Assembly (NCBI RefSeq): GCF_003449015.1
Contig: NZ_QRGD01000006.1
Location: 186,001-250,000, forward strand
Source of the DNA: Aureibaculum luteum
Lineage (GTDB): Bacteria; Bacteroidota; Bacteroidia; Flavobacteriales; Flavobacteriaceae
DNA length: 64,000 nt
Reading direction: 5' to 3'
Positions 40,341 to 48,647 of this stretch are shown here, one piece after another (position 1 is the stretch's first letter; the number at the start of each line of letters is the position of its first letter). The position numbers and the translations under genes are program-made. The notes below the pieces were generated by a model. That model was given only the letters and a program-made list of their open reading frames with translations, was not told the DNA's origin and searched no databases.

Positions 40341-41446
40341 ATTGGAATGTTTAAGTTAACTTTATAAATACCCTTTGTTTCTGAAACTTTCAGATCAAAA
40401 CTCTCTTGAAACAGTAAAGCTAATCTTTTTTTAGTGTTTTCAATACCAATTCCAGAAGCTCCATCACGCTCTTTAACATGATTACTATTTTCTATTGAAA
40501 ACTGCAATTGTTCATCTGTAAAATTCATAATTATAGTAATGAATGATTCTTTATTATAACTTATTCCGTGCTTAAAAGCATTTTCCAATAATGAAGTGAA
40601 CAATAATGGTGGAATTGATGTATCAGGGATTTCTGAAGGGATTTCTACATTGATTTTTACTTTATCTGAAAAACGAAGTCGCATCAATTCTATATAACTT
40701 TGAATAAACTTCACTTCCTTTTTAATGGGTGTAAATTTTTCTTCTGAATCATAGAGCAAATGACGCATTAAATTTGAGAGTTTAATAATGGCATCTTTAG
40801 CTTCTACGGTATCAATGTCAACCAAAGCATGAATATTATTTAAAGTATTCATAAAAAAATGAGGACTGATCTGATTTCTTAAAAAAGCCAACTGGTTTTC
40901 TACACTTTCTTTTTGAAGACTCGTTTTTTCTTGTTCCAGTGTTGACCACCGCATTGAAATTTGCAACCCTGCATCAAAACCTACTAATAATACTGCTAAG
41001 ATGATAAAATTGGCATAGACAGGAATTCGCCCTCCATTTTTTTCTATAGATTGGGGAGGTGGTGGTGGTTCCATTTCAGAAATTCTTTGCGGAGAATTTT
41101 CAATATGCCTTTCAACACGTTCTGGAGGAGTCATTTTTTGCCGACCTGTAGTATCCCCAAAAATGTAAAGAACAGATGTAATGGTAATAATTATTCCTAA
41201 TGTAATTACAAAATAAAAGACCTTTTTACCCTTAAAAAACAATTTAGGCATTAATAAAAACCGGTGAATTAAATACAGTCCTAATAGTGGTAAATTATTT
41301 TTCCAGACTTCAAAAATATGATTCCAGTCTATTCCGTCTTCAAAGGGGCCAAAAAGCAACGGTGAAGCAAATAACAATATCCAAAATGCGATAATGATAA
41401 AAGGCTCAAAAAAATTAAAATTGTATTGCTTTTTAATAAGTTTCAT
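40337..41446 (-). CDS. LytS/YehU-type sensor histidine kinase
   Basis: A 369-residue membrane kinase with about four membrane helices (~15-35, 52-66, 76-96, 143-165), a loop containing the proline-rich MEPPPPPQS, and a C-terminal His_kinase domain: phospho-acceptor His196 in NQISPHFFMNTLNNIHALV, then an ATPase domain with LLENAFKHGISYN and GIGIENTKKRL. This family phosphorylates LytTR-type regulators; the coupled downstream gene encodes one. The signal is unknown. The proline-rich and charged loop between helices 3 and 4 is a candidate sensing segment. Confidence 0.9.
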   Translation of the reverse strand: MKLIKKQYNFNFFEPFIIIAFWILLFASPLLFGPFEDGIDWNHIFEVWKNNLPLLGLYLIHRFLLMPKLFFKGKKVFYFVITLGIIITITSVLYIFGDTTGRQKMTPPERVERHIENSPQRISEMEPPPPPQSIEKNGGRIPVYANFIILAVLLVGFDAGLQISMRWSTLEQEKTSLQKESVENQLAFLRNQISPHFFMNTLNNIHALVDIDTVEAKDAIIKLSNLMRHLLYDSEEKFTPIKKEVKFIQSYIELMRLRFSDKVKINVEIPSEIPDTSIPPLLFTSLLENAFKHGISYNKESFITIIMNFTDEQLQFSIENSNHVKERDGASGIGIENTKKRLALLFQESFDLKVSETKGIYKVNLNIPI

Positions 41447-41484
41447 TCTTTAAATGTAAGTGCAAAATTTTATAAAAAATTAAA

Positions 41485-41529
41485 AATATCTTTGTTCATA
41501 CTCATAAATTGGGTACAAACAAAGATATT
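41485..41529 (-). terminator. terminator downstream of the CotH-like gene
   Basis: Inverted repeat AATATCTTTGT (41485-41495) and ACAAAGATATT (41519-41529), 11 bp perfect, with a 23-nt loop. On the minus strand it is followed by a T-rich run. It lies 10 bp after the CotH-like stop and before the kinase gene, so it probably ends the cotH transcript. Confidence 0.6.
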
Positions 41530-41539
41530 AAAACTAATC

Positions 41540-42967
41540 TTAATTCAAGTATTTTCCAACAGCCGTTGCACGACTTGAAGCATGCGATTTTAAAGTTGTA
41601 ATTGCTTGCTGAAAACTTCCACTACTATTTAAGAATGTATATCCAGAAACTTCAGTGGTTGCATAGGGCTCAACTATTGTTGCATATGTGTCATATATAT
41701 TTTGAATGTAAGATGTTGAAAAAGGCCCGTTTACAGTTTGTTGAACATAATTATCATAAATTGCCTTATATTCCTCATCTGCATATAAATATTCTATTAA
41801 AGGCCAATCGTTATTTGATAGACTAGAGAAATTCAAATTTAAAGAACCTCCTTGTTTTCCTTCTTGTAAAGCTTCGTTATTATCCCAAGGAATCCACGTC
41901 AATAGATTATTATCAGGATTATTGTATAGATAGTAATTATGTTCCATTCTACCATAGGTGTCCCAATTTTGTATTACCGTATTTACGGCTAAATAATGTA
42001 AAAACACATCAGTATCCAATACTGCATCTAAACCTAATCTCCAAGAGGCCGGATCTGTTGTTCGTGTTGTTGCGTGCAAAGCTGTAAACACAGATTGAAT
42101 ATCAGACCAATCAGCTTCATCTTCATTAGTTTTTTTCTCAAAACCATCCTCATTAATTGTACCTTCTGCAAAACTAGCTCCATAATCTTCTGGTTTGTAA
42201 AGATTACCGTCGTCACTAGAGAATTGAGTATCAATTACGGTATCATCAATCTCTTCTACCAGTGTATATAATCCGAAATATTCAGGACCATCTCCATGAT
42301 CTACATAAAGAGTATAAAAAGCTGTATTAGAAACTGCTAACCCCGCCTCCTTAAAAATATCTGCAGCAACTTTTTCTCTTAAAAATGAGCTATCGTCATA
42401 ATTATTTTTTAAACTGAATTTTTTGAATCCATAAAATCGTTGATTGTCTATTTGAGGATAATCATCTTCATACTCATCAAAATCCATTTTAAATGCCAAT
42501 TTTAAAATACCAGATTGCCAAGCAGTCTGTAAACTTGAATTACCTTTAAAACGTAGTCCTACTTTGTACCATTCTTTGCCATTATAGAAAACTTCTCCGG
42601 GTACAAATATTGGGTCTTCGTCAACATCACTTAACCCTCCAGGACCACTACTATTTTGACCAAAAGTTCCATAAAGACTTGTCATATCTACTAGCATGGC
42701 TTCCCAATTACTTTCAGAAATTACAAAATCAAATCTTTTTACTGTAGTATTATCAAATACCTCATCAAAATCTGCATCTGCACTTTTACTATGTGTTGCG
42801 TCTGTCCAATCTGTGGGGTCAAAATCTGGATCATCTAAAGTTACCCCTACTTGTGTTGCTACTTCTGTTTCCGTAACTGAATCGTCATCAGAGCAACTTA
42901 CAAATAAGAAAGTGGCTATAAACAAAACATTAACTAGGAGTGGAATTCTTAAATTTACTTTTTTCAT
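41540..42967 (-). CDS. CotH-like kinase-fold lipoprotein
   Basis: About 475 residues with a lipoprotein signal (IATFLFVSC) from the ATG at 42967; the frame also opens at 43009. The CotH domain shows GLRFKGNSSL, FYGFKKFSLKNNYDDSSFLREKVAADIFKEAG split over several strands, FGLYTLVEEID and LLTWIPWDNNEAL. CotH proteins of spores are atypical secreted protein kinases; the role of surface CotH lipoproteins in Bacteroidota is not established. It is the last of five units with the shared 21-bp direct-repeat promoter. Its leader is about 100 bp longer than the others because of an inserted hairpin element. Confidence 0.85.
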   Translation of the reverse strand: MKKVNLRIPLLVNVLFIATFLFVSCSDDDSVTETEVATQVGVTLDDPDFDPTDWTDATHSKSADADFDEVFDNTTVKRFDFVISESNWEAMLVDMTSLYGTFGQNSSGPGGLSDVDEDPIFVPGEVFYNGKEWYKVGLRFKGNSSLQTAWQSGILKLAFKMDFDEYEDDYPQIDNQRFYGFKKFSLKNNYDDSSFLREKVAADIFKEAGLAVSNTAFYTLYVDHGDGPEYFGLYTLVEEIDDTVIDTQFSSDDGNLYKPEDYGASFAEGTINEDGFEKKTNEDEADWSDIQSVFTALHATTRTTDPASWRLGLDAVLDTDVFLHYLAVNTVIQNWDTYGRMEHNYYLYNNPDNNLLTWIPWDNNEALQEGKQGGSLNLNFSSLSNNDWPLIEYLYADEEYKAIYDNYVQQTVNGPFSTSYIQNIYDTYATIVEPYATTEVSGYTFLNSSGSFQQAITTLKSHASSRATAVGKYLN

Positions 42968-42994
42968 GTGTCTTATATTTATTATTTTTAAATG

Positions 42995-43045
42995 GTCATC
43001 CCGAAGCATCGGGACAGTTCGCTATTGATCATTCCCTTGGGTGAC
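42995..43045. repeat. small inverted-repeat element (MITE/REP-like) in the cotH leader
   Basis: Starts with GTCATCCC (42995-43002) and ends with the near-complement GGGTGAC (43039-43045). An internal perfect hairpin TCCCGA-AGCA-TCGGGA occupies 42999-43014. Its GC-rich character contrasts with the surroundings. The distance between the -7 element and the start codon is 146 bp here versus 46-47 bp at the three DUF1566/DUF4353 promoters, which fits an insertion of about 100 bp including this element. Confidence 0.55.
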
Positions 43046-43112
43046 AACGCTCTGAACATGCTCATTTCATAATTAATTATTCTTTATGATGTTATTGATT
43101 AAATTAATACTG

Positions 43113-43177
43113 CAAAACACCGAATTTTGTGTCATGAAATAAAAAGAAATCAATGAAATGGATGATTTTATCTACGA
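43113..43177 (-). promoter_or_regulatory. LytTR-type promoter, copy D (cotH)
   Basis: Direct repeat on the plus strand: ATCAATGA at 43149-43156 and ATCTACGA at 43170-43177 (21-bp period). After exactly 28 bp comes CAAAACAC (43113-43120), whose complement GTGTTTTG resembles the Bacteroidota -7 box. The same geometry occurs at copies A, B, C and E. Confidence 0.65.
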
Positions 43178-43187
43178 AATGGAAAAA

Positions 43188-43231
43188 ATCCCCATGTTTA
43201 TAAATTTCATAAAACTTTTAAACATGGGGAT
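43188..43231 (-). terminator. strong hairpin terminator after the DUF1566/128-aa operon
   Basis: Perfect 13-bp arms, ATCCCCATGTTTA at 43188-43200 and TAAACATGGGGAT at 43219-43231, with an 18-nt loop. On the minus strand the second arm runs directly into a T6 run. It lies 20 bp after the stop of the small periplasmic protein gene. Confidence 0.85.
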
Positions 43232-43251
43232 AAACTAACCTAACTCAAATA

Positions 43252-43638
43252 TTATCTCATTTTCCTTTTTGGAGATTGATTTTTTTTCAAATAATTTATA
43301 TAAAGTTTTTCCTGATCTTCAGTTAATGCTTCTTTGACTTTAGCTTCAAAATCTGATTTTAAGGATTCCATTTCTTCCCTTTTAGGTCTTCCAGATTTTG
43401 TTTTCTCTTTAACTTCTGTGAAATGATCTTTATAAAGCTGCAAGACAGTCGCTTCTTGTAAATCTGACAAATCAATATCTGTAGCTAAATCACTGACCAT
43501 AGTTACTATTTCTTTGTCTGAAGGAAGTTTTGGAGGGCCCTCTTGACCTCTATCACCTCCTGGTTGAGCATAAACTCCAACTGAAATCAGTGCTATCCCT
43601 AAAATCAATATTGTCTTTGTTATTTTTTGAATTTTCAT
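43252..43638 (-). CDS. small periplasmic protein, Spy/LTXXQ-like
   Basis: A 128-residue protein with a cleavable signal peptide (ending SVGVYAQ), a Gly/Pro-rich mature start (PGGDRGQEGPPK) and a charged helical body with LSDLQEATVLQLYKDHF and LTEDQEKLYINYLKK. The paired helices and LTxxQ-type words recall Spy/CpxP-like periplasmic chaperones or metal sensors, but similarity is weak. It follows the first DUF1566 gene by 17 bp under the same LytTR-type promoter. Confidence 0.7.
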   Translation of the reverse strand: MKIQKITKTILILGIALISVGVYAQPGGDRGQEGPPKLPSDKEIVTMVSDLATDIDLSDLQEATVLQLYKDHFTEVKEKTKSGRPKREEMESLKSDFEAKVKEALTEDQEKLYINYLKKNQSPKRKMR

Positions 43639-43655
43639 GTGTTTATATTTATTGA

Positions 43656-44861
43656 TTAATTTATATCTCTTACTAATCTTACATTATTATAATAACGTTC
43701 AGCATCCTCTCCTGCTGGCCCGTCTTCATCCTTGGTGTCAAATCTTACCGCACCTGCTCCGTGAAAATCTTCACCTTCGCCATTTACAGCTCTACCAAAA
43801 GCAACATACCAGGCATAATAGTAAGGTTCGCCACTCGTAAATGGAGCAGAAGTACCTGTCCAATAATAACCATAATCATCATCATACCCCGCTTCTTGAA
43901 CATCGCTGGACAATTGTGTACAAGAAAATAGAGGGTCAATTGCAGGCCCCACCTTTGAAGCGTCAGTTGCTGTTGGGGAATAGGAATAATCAACAATTCC
44001 TTGCAATTCTTTTACATTTGGCAATCGCCAATTTGAATAACCTGCTAATTCTGAACTTTCAGCATATATTAAAGCATCTTCCCAGTCTAAGGTAATTCCA
44101 TCATCATCTTGTGCCCACATTAAACCAGTGTTAGCATCACTTATTGTACCATCTCCATTATCGGTAAATACATTAGTTCCATAATCGCCACCACGTACAG
44201 CTCTAACATATTTACCACCAACAGGACCGCTTGCTGTCGCTGAATATGCCTTTATATGCCCTGTAACATGGTTTACACCAAAGGCTGCATTACTACCGCC
44301 TTCAACAGTTACACCTACATAATAGTTGTTGGCCCAAAATTGTTCATCTTTGGTTACCTCACCACTTGCCAAATTAAAATAATCAGTATCTAAATATGGC
44401 CATCCTGAACTAAAATCACTAATCGAAAAGAGTTCTTTTAAAGTAGGCATCCGCCAATCATTATAACCGGAAAGCTCTAGATCATCACAATAGTCTATTG
44501 CTTCTTGCCAAGTATAATCATCTGATGAAGGAACTTGTTGCCACATTAACCCCGTGTTGTTGTCAGTTATTGTTCCATCTCCATTATCGGCATAATCCAT
44601 TGAAGCTCCCTTTAAATAATTAGCATCTTGTCCGTAAAATTCTTCACCAGAACTTATGTTACTCACCACTGCCCCGTCATTATCATATAAAGTAACTTGT
44701 CCCGTTGCAATCTGTAGATAGTCGTTTATTGTTAGTTCTGTATCAGTATCGGTTTCTGAAATTGTGTCATAATCATCATCGCAACTTGTTATTGTTAAGA
44801 ATAACATCGCTACAAAAAATAAGCTAAATAGTTTTGTTGTTTTTACATCTGTTGTTTTCAT
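43656..44861 (-). CDS. DUF1566 lipoprotein 1
   Basis: About 401 residues with a lipoprotein signal ([12 protein letters not shown], lipobox Cys27) and an acidic linker. It contains two DUF1566/Lcl-C-type modules, each opening with a YxDNGDGTIxDxxTGLMW phrase and including W-rich WRMPTLKEL or WRLPNVKEL words. DUF1566 domains adopt a C-type-lectin-like fold and occur on surface proteins, so a binding role is likely. The ATG at 44861 was chosen because the signal peptide starts there. It is paralogous to the next gene, with nearly identical signal peptide and promoter DNA. Confidence 0.85.
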   Translation of the reverse strand: MKTTDVKTTKLFSLFFVAMLFLTITSCDDDYDTISETDTDTELTINDYLQIATGQVTLYDNDGAVVSNISSGEEFYGQDANYLKGASMDYADNGDGTITDNNTGLMWQQVPSSDDYTWQEAIDYCDDLELSGYNDWRMPTLKELFSISDFSSGWPYLDTDYFNLASGEVTKDEQFWANNYYVGVTVEGGSNAAFGVNHVTGHIKAYSATASGPVGGKYVRAVRGGDYGTNVFTDNGDGTISDANTGLMWAQDDDGITLDWEDALIYAESSELAGYSNWRLPNVKELQGIVDYSYSPTATDASKVGPAIDPLFSCTQLSSDVQEAGYDDDYGYYWTGTSAPFTSGEPYYYAWYVAFGRAVNGEGEDFHGAGAVRFDTKDEDGPAGEDAERYYNNVRLVRDIN

Positions 44862-44906
44862 GTTTGGTATTTTTAGAATGGTTTTATGTATTACTATTTG
44901 ATGGTG

Positions 44907-44971
44907 CAAAGAAAGGATAGCTATTGTTCATTCAAAAAAGCAATCAATGTTTGGGACTTTTTCATCTACCA
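44907..44971 (-). promoter_or_regulatory. LytTR-type promoter, copy A (DUF1566-1)
   Basis: ATCAATGT at 44943-44950 and ATCTACCA at 44964-44971 (21-bp period, plus strand). After 28 bp comes CAAAGAAA at 44907-44914, giving TTTCTTTG on the transcribed strand as the -7-like box. A TTG on the minus strand lies 18 bp upstream of it, near the usual -33 position. Confidence 0.7.
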
Positions 44972-45055
44972 ATTGGGCATAAACACCAAGGAACATGATT
45001 GATAATTTTAGGTTAAAAATGAAGAAATTGAATTCTTTAGATGTGTTATATAATT

Positions 45056-45088
45056 AAAGGATCAACCTAAAAAATAGACCGACCCTTT
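45056..45088 (-). terminator. terminator hairpin A
   Basis: On the minus-strand RNA AAAGGGUCG pairs with UGAUCCUUU across a short loop, with G:U pairs where the plus strand would mismatch, followed by a U-rich stretch. It lies about 105 bp after the stop of the second DUF1566 gene. Confidence 0.6.
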
Positions 45089-45193
45089 CTAACTAACTCA
45101 AATTAACTATGAAAAATAATTCTTTACAAAATGCCTTAAATAAACAACTTTTGAAAGGTTGTTTTCAATGGTATTTTTTATTGTTTTTAAGAC

Positions 45194-46480
45194 TTAATTT
45201 ATATCTCTTACTAATCTTACATAATTGTATATTCTTACCGCATCTCCTTGTGGGCCATGTCCCTCTTCAAATTCACTTGGGTCTCCATCTTTAGGGTCAC
45301 TTCGTTGGGCTCCTGCACCATGAACATCTGTCCATGTATCAGTCCCCATATTACCCATACAGCGTCCAAAAGCTATGTATACTCCCCATCCACCTTGCAT
45401 ATCTGCAGACTCGGCTTCGTGGGTTGTACTACTCCAATACCAAGGATAATCATCTTCACCAGCTTCATTCTGAATTACCGTGCTATCAAAGACATCATCA
45501 ATAGTTGCAGAATTAGATGTTGCTGGAGATTTTGTATAATCTACAATTCCTTGTAATTCTTTTGCATCGGGTAAACGCCAATTCGTATATCCATCATATT
45601 CAAAGTTCTCCGCATAACTTAATGCATCTTGCCAAACCATGCTAGTTCCGCTGTCATCTTGCATCCACATTAGACCTGTTGCTGTATCAGAAATTGTACC
45701 ATCACCATTATCAGTATATTCGTTTACGCCATAAGTTTCACGTCCGCGTACCAATAAGTAATTAAACATTTTGTCCCCACCATTAAAACCAGTTCCATAG
45801 CCTTTTATTCGACCATCAGCAAGATTAACTCCAAAAACGGTTTCACTAACCTCATCACTTACATAAACTGCTGTAGTAGCACATTGCACATCAATTAAGC
45901 GTTCCATAGCACTTGTATCACCATAAGCAAAGTCGAAGTAATTGGTATTAATAAAAGGAATTAAACCTGAAGTATCGTCTCCTTGAACAGAACTTATATC
46001 GCGACCGCTAAACATCATAAGAGAATACATCTCTTTAATTGTAGGAACACGCCAATCGCTATAGCCCCCTGTAGAAGTAGTGTTTACAACGGCAAGTATG
46101 TCAGCGTATGATAATTTGTCATCAGCATCAATACTACCGTCACCATTGTGGTCAAAAGACTGTTCCCACATTAACCCTGTAACCATATCAGTCACTGTAC
46201 CATCTCCATTATCTTCATAATTTGGTGTTTCACCCGGATAATTTGCATTCTGACCATAAAAATCATCACCTACAGATTGAGTTGTAGTTTCTGTTGTATT
46301 ATTAAAGAATTTTGTTTGGTTGGTTCCAACAATAGGGAAACCAGAAATATTAGGTAAATTTTCTTCGGTTGTTTCATCTGTAATTTTATCATCATCATCG
46401 CAACTTGTTATTGTTAAGAATAACATCGCTACAAAAAATAAGCTAAATAGTTTTGTTGTTTTTACATCTGTTGTTTTCAT
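45194..46480 (-). CDS. DUF1566 lipoprotein 2
   Basis: About 428 residues. The first ~30 residues are essentially identical to DUF1566 lipoprotein 1, after which the proteins diverge. It has two DUF1566 modules: YEDNGDGTVTDMVTGLMWEQ with an intervening DHNGDGSIDADDK, a dockerin/EF-hand-like acidic loop that could bind Ca2+, and [19 protein letters not shown]-rich WRVPTIKEM and WRLPDAKEL words follow each module start. It is probably a surface-exposed lectin-like binding protein. It has its own copy of the LytTR-type promoter and is followed by a terminator hairpin, so it appears monocistronic. Confidence 0.85.
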   Translation of the reverse strand: MKTTDVKTTKLFSLFFVAMLFLTITSCDDDDKITDETTEENLPNISGFPIVGTNQTKFFNNTTETTTQSVGDDFYGQNANYPGETPNYEDNGDGTVTDMVTGLMWEQSFDHNGDGSIDADDKLSYADILAVVNTTSTGGYSDWRVPTIKEMYSLMMFSGRDISSVQGDDTSGLIPFINTNYFDFAYGDTSAMERLIDVQCATTAVYVSDEVSETVFGVNLADGRIKGYGTGFNGGDKMFNYLLVRGRETYGVNEYTDNGDGTISDTATGLMWMQDDSGTSMVWQDALSYAENFEYDGYTNWRLPDAKELQGIVDYTKSPATSNSATIDDVFDSTVIQNEAGEDDYPWYWSSTTHEAESADMQGGWGVYIAFGRCMGNMGTDTWTDVHGAGAQRSDPKDGDPSEFEEGHGPQGDAVRIYNYVRLVRDIN

Positions 46481-46525
46481 GTTTGGTATTTTTAGAATGG
46501 TTTTATGTATTACTATTTGATGGTG

Positions 46526-46590
46526 CAAAGAAAGGATAGCTATTGTTCATTCAAAAAAGCAATCAATGTTTGGGACTTTTTCATCTACCA
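46526..46590 (-). promoter_or_regulatory. LytTR-type promoter, copy B (DUF1566-2)
   Basis: ATCAATGT at 46562-46569 and ATCTACCA at 46583-46590, then 28 bp to CAAAGAAA at 46526-46533 (TTTCTTTG on the minus strand). It is identical in geometry to copy A because the region is duplicated. Confidence 0.7.
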
Positions 46591-46674
46591 ATTGGGTATA
46601 AATACCAAGGAACATGATTGATAATTTTAGGTTAAAAATGAAGAAATTGAATTCTTTAGTTGTGTTATATAATA

Positions 46675-46707
46675 AAAGGATCGACCTAAAAAATAGACCG
46701 ACCCTTT
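46675..46707 (-). terminator. terminator hairpin B
   Basis: AAAGGATCG (46675-46683) and CGACCCTTT (46699-46707) form a stem that is complete on the minus-strand RNA through one G:U pair, followed by a U-rich run. It ends the DUF4353 gene transcript, whose stop is about 80 bp upstream. Confidence 0.6.
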
Positions 46708-46784
46708 CTAACTAACTCAAATGAAAATTTTTATTTTCCTAATAGGAAGAACCATACTACTTCATTATGGTTTCAGTAAAGTGA

Positions 46785-48374
46785 TTAATTACCTCCAGGC
46801 CCTCCAGGTCCTCCACCTTCTCCAGGCTCTCCTGTTGGCCCTAGTTCTCCACCAATTTGTGTTACTGTGCTATTTATAATAAATGAATCACTTGAATTTG
46901 TTCCTCCGCTATAAGTTCCAGAAGTGTATAAACCGTTAATTTCTGTACCATTGCTTACAGTTCCTCCTGTGTAAATGTTATAGGTTTCGCCTGTTTCTAA
47001 TTTCGCATTGGAATAAATAATTGTTTTAACACTAAATGGTACTTGATAAGTAAGAGCTTCTGTTCCATCTTCTGATTGAATATTTAATATGGTATTTGCA
47101 CTAACTCCATCTAAAATTACTGTGTTTTGCGTGCTTTCACTTTCTGTTGGAAAGGATGTATTTAATCCCAACCCTAAAATGGTTCCTCCAGTTATTTTAA
47201 ATATATTATCATCACAATCAAAACTACCATCGGGCTCATCGGTACGAACTGCTATGGCAATGGTTGTACCACCTGTAACGGTAATTCCTCCGTTACTATC
47301 AATGGCATCATTAAGCGTGGCGTAAACATAAATATTTCCTCCATTAATATATATGTTGTCACCCGCATTAAGACCGTCATCGTATGAATTGATGCTAATT
47401 GTACCGTCATTTATGGTCATTATTCCTTTAGATTCTATACCTTCACCTTCAGAAGTCTTTATCACAAAATCACCTCCATTTATAGTTACATTAGGTGTAA
47501 TAGTATCATCTGGCTCATCCTCATCGTCAATGTCATATGATGCTGCAATGCCATCATCTACGGCATTGATATTGAATGTTCCATTGTTGATTATTATATA
47601 CCCTTCATTACAATCCATACCGTCGCTATCTGCTGTTAAATTAAGCATACCGCCATCTACAATGATGTAATCGTTAGTATGGATACCATCAGAAGCCGCT
47701 TGAGATACCGTAATTGTTCCACTAATTACCCTAATATAATCATCACTTGCAATACCATGCTTGTAATTTCCTACCACATTTAGAGCTCCTGATCCGCTAA
47801 AAACCAATTGCCCTTCGCTAAAAAAGGCTGCTTTTGCGTCTTCATCATCAGGAATATTGCTATAACTGGTTGCATCAGTTAAATTGTTTGTACCTTCTAA
47901 TTCAACAAAAATTGTTTTTTTTGATTGGATATTAATGGCCGGACCATCGGTATTGGTAATACTTAAATCATTTAATGATAATTTGAATTTTTTATCACTA
48001 TAAACTTTTAACATACCATCGGTTGTTATACCTGATATTTCATAAGCCACTTTTGAGATAGATGAATTAATGGTCACATCAGCTCCATCCTGTGTAATTA
48101 CCACATCATCAGGAACGGGGTTTGTGATGGTTGCTGATGTATTTGAAAATACAATTTGAACTGTATTTTCAAAAGTAGCATTTTCTACTAAATCATCTTC
48201 ATCGGCACCTGTGTTATTGATATCTCCTTCAGCCGTGCCAGATTTATTTGTATTTGCTATTAGTATATCTTCTGATGTTGATACAATATCATCTTCATCT
48301 TCATCACAACTTGTTATTGCTAAAAATAACACAGTTACGAAAATTAAGCTTAATAATTTTGTTGTCGTTTTCAT
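46785..48374 (-). CDS. carbohydrate-binding DUF4353 beta-helix lipoprotein
   Basis: A 529-residue lipoprotein (lipobox Cys23, FLAITSC) with an acidic linker and a long right-handed beta-helix of repeats such as ISGTITVSQAASDGIHTNDYI, LTADSDGMDCNEGYI, INAVDDGIAASYDI and ISINSYDDGLNAGDNIYING. The alternating DGI/DGL turns match DUF4353 (Cthe_2159-like) proteins, which bind acidic polysaccharide with Ca2+ at such turns. The C-terminus is a low-complexity Gly/Pro/Glu tail. The signal peptide and promoter are homologous to those of the two DUF1566 genes although the mature proteins are unrelated. Confidence 0.85.
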   Translation of the reverse strand: MKTTTKLLSLIFVTVLFLAITSCDEDEDDIVSTSEDILIANTNKSGTAEGDINNTGADEDDLVENATFENTVQIVFSNTSATITNPVPDDVVITQDGADVTINSSISKVAYEISGITTDGMLKVYSDKKFKLSLNDLSITNTDGPAINIQSKKTIFVELEGTNNLTDATSYSNIPDDEDAKAAFFSEGQLVFSGSGALNVVGNYKHGIASDDYIRVISGTITVSQAASDGIHTNDYIIVDGGMLNLTADSDGMDCNEGYIIINNGTFNINAVDDGIAASYDIDDEDEPDDTITPNVTINGGDFVIKTSEGEGIESKGIMTINDGTISINSYDDGLNAGDNIYINGGNIYVYATLNDAIDSNGGITVTGGTTIAIAVRTDEPDGSFDCDDNIFKITGGTILGLGLNTSFPTESESTQNTVILDGVSANTILNIQSEDGTEALTYQVPFSVKTIIYSNAKLETGETYNIYTGGTVSNGTEINGLYTSGTYSGGTNSSDSFIINSTVTQIGGELGPTGEPGEGGGPGGPGGN

Positions 48375-48420
48375 GTCTTTATTTTCTTAGTATTATATTA
48401 TTTATTACTAATTAATGGCA

Positions 48421-48485
48421 CAAAGAAAGTATAGCGAATGTTCACTGAAAAAAGCAATCATTGTTTAGGACTTTTTCATCTACCA
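48421..48485 (-). promoter_or_regulatory. LytTR-type promoter, copy C (DUF4353)
   Basis: ATCATTGT at 48457-48464 and ATCTACCA at 48478-48485 (21-bp period), then 28 bp to CAAAGAAA at 48421-48428. The flanking sequence has diverged noticeably from copies A and B, but these three words and their spacing are kept. Confidence 0.7.
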
Positions 48486-48569
48486 ATTGGGCATAAACAT
48501 CAACGAACTTTAGTAATAAGATTGGGTTAAAAATATAGAAATTGAACTCTTTAGAAGTATTATAAATTA

Positions 48570-48602
48570 AAAGGATCGACCTAAAAAATAGACCGATCCT
48601 TT
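48570..48602 (-). terminator. terminator hairpin C
   Basis: AAAGGATCG (48570-48578) and CGATCCTTT (48594-48602) pair perfectly and are followed on the minus strand by an AT-rich run. It lies 46 bp after the flavoprotein stop and ends the ferredoxin-cytochrome-flavoprotein operon. Confidence 0.65.
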
Positions 48603-48647
48603 CTAACTAACTCAAATGAATATGAAAAAAACTTATTTGTAAATATC

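Larger units (their letters stand above)
44772..45103. repeat. 332-bp promoter/signal-peptide duplication, copy 1
   Basis: This segment matches 46391-46722 with five mismatches and no gaps by eye. It covers the signal-peptide codons of the DUF1566 protein, the leader, the LytTR-type promoter and the terminator of the upstream gene. A third, more diverged copy is at about 48301-48617. Confidence 0.92.
46391..46722. repeat. 332-bp promoter/signal-peptide duplication, copy 2
   Basis: Offset by 1619 bp from copy 1 and nearly identical to it, while the downstream coding sequences have diverged strongly. This implies recent duplication or gene conversion limited to the control region and signal peptide. 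Confidence 0.92.
48301..48617. repeat. diverged third copy of the promoter/signal-peptide module
   Basis: It aligns with the 332-bp duplicated segments over the signal-peptide codons, leader, LytTR-type promoter and terminator, but with many substitutions and small gaps. It is an older member of the same duplicated module. Confidence 0.8.

Noticed and set aside
46785-48374. Adhesin or silk-like structural protein suggested by the Gly/Pro-rich C-terminus
   Set aside because: The main body has the DGI/DGL-turn beta-helix repeats of DUF4353; the tail is only about 20 residues.
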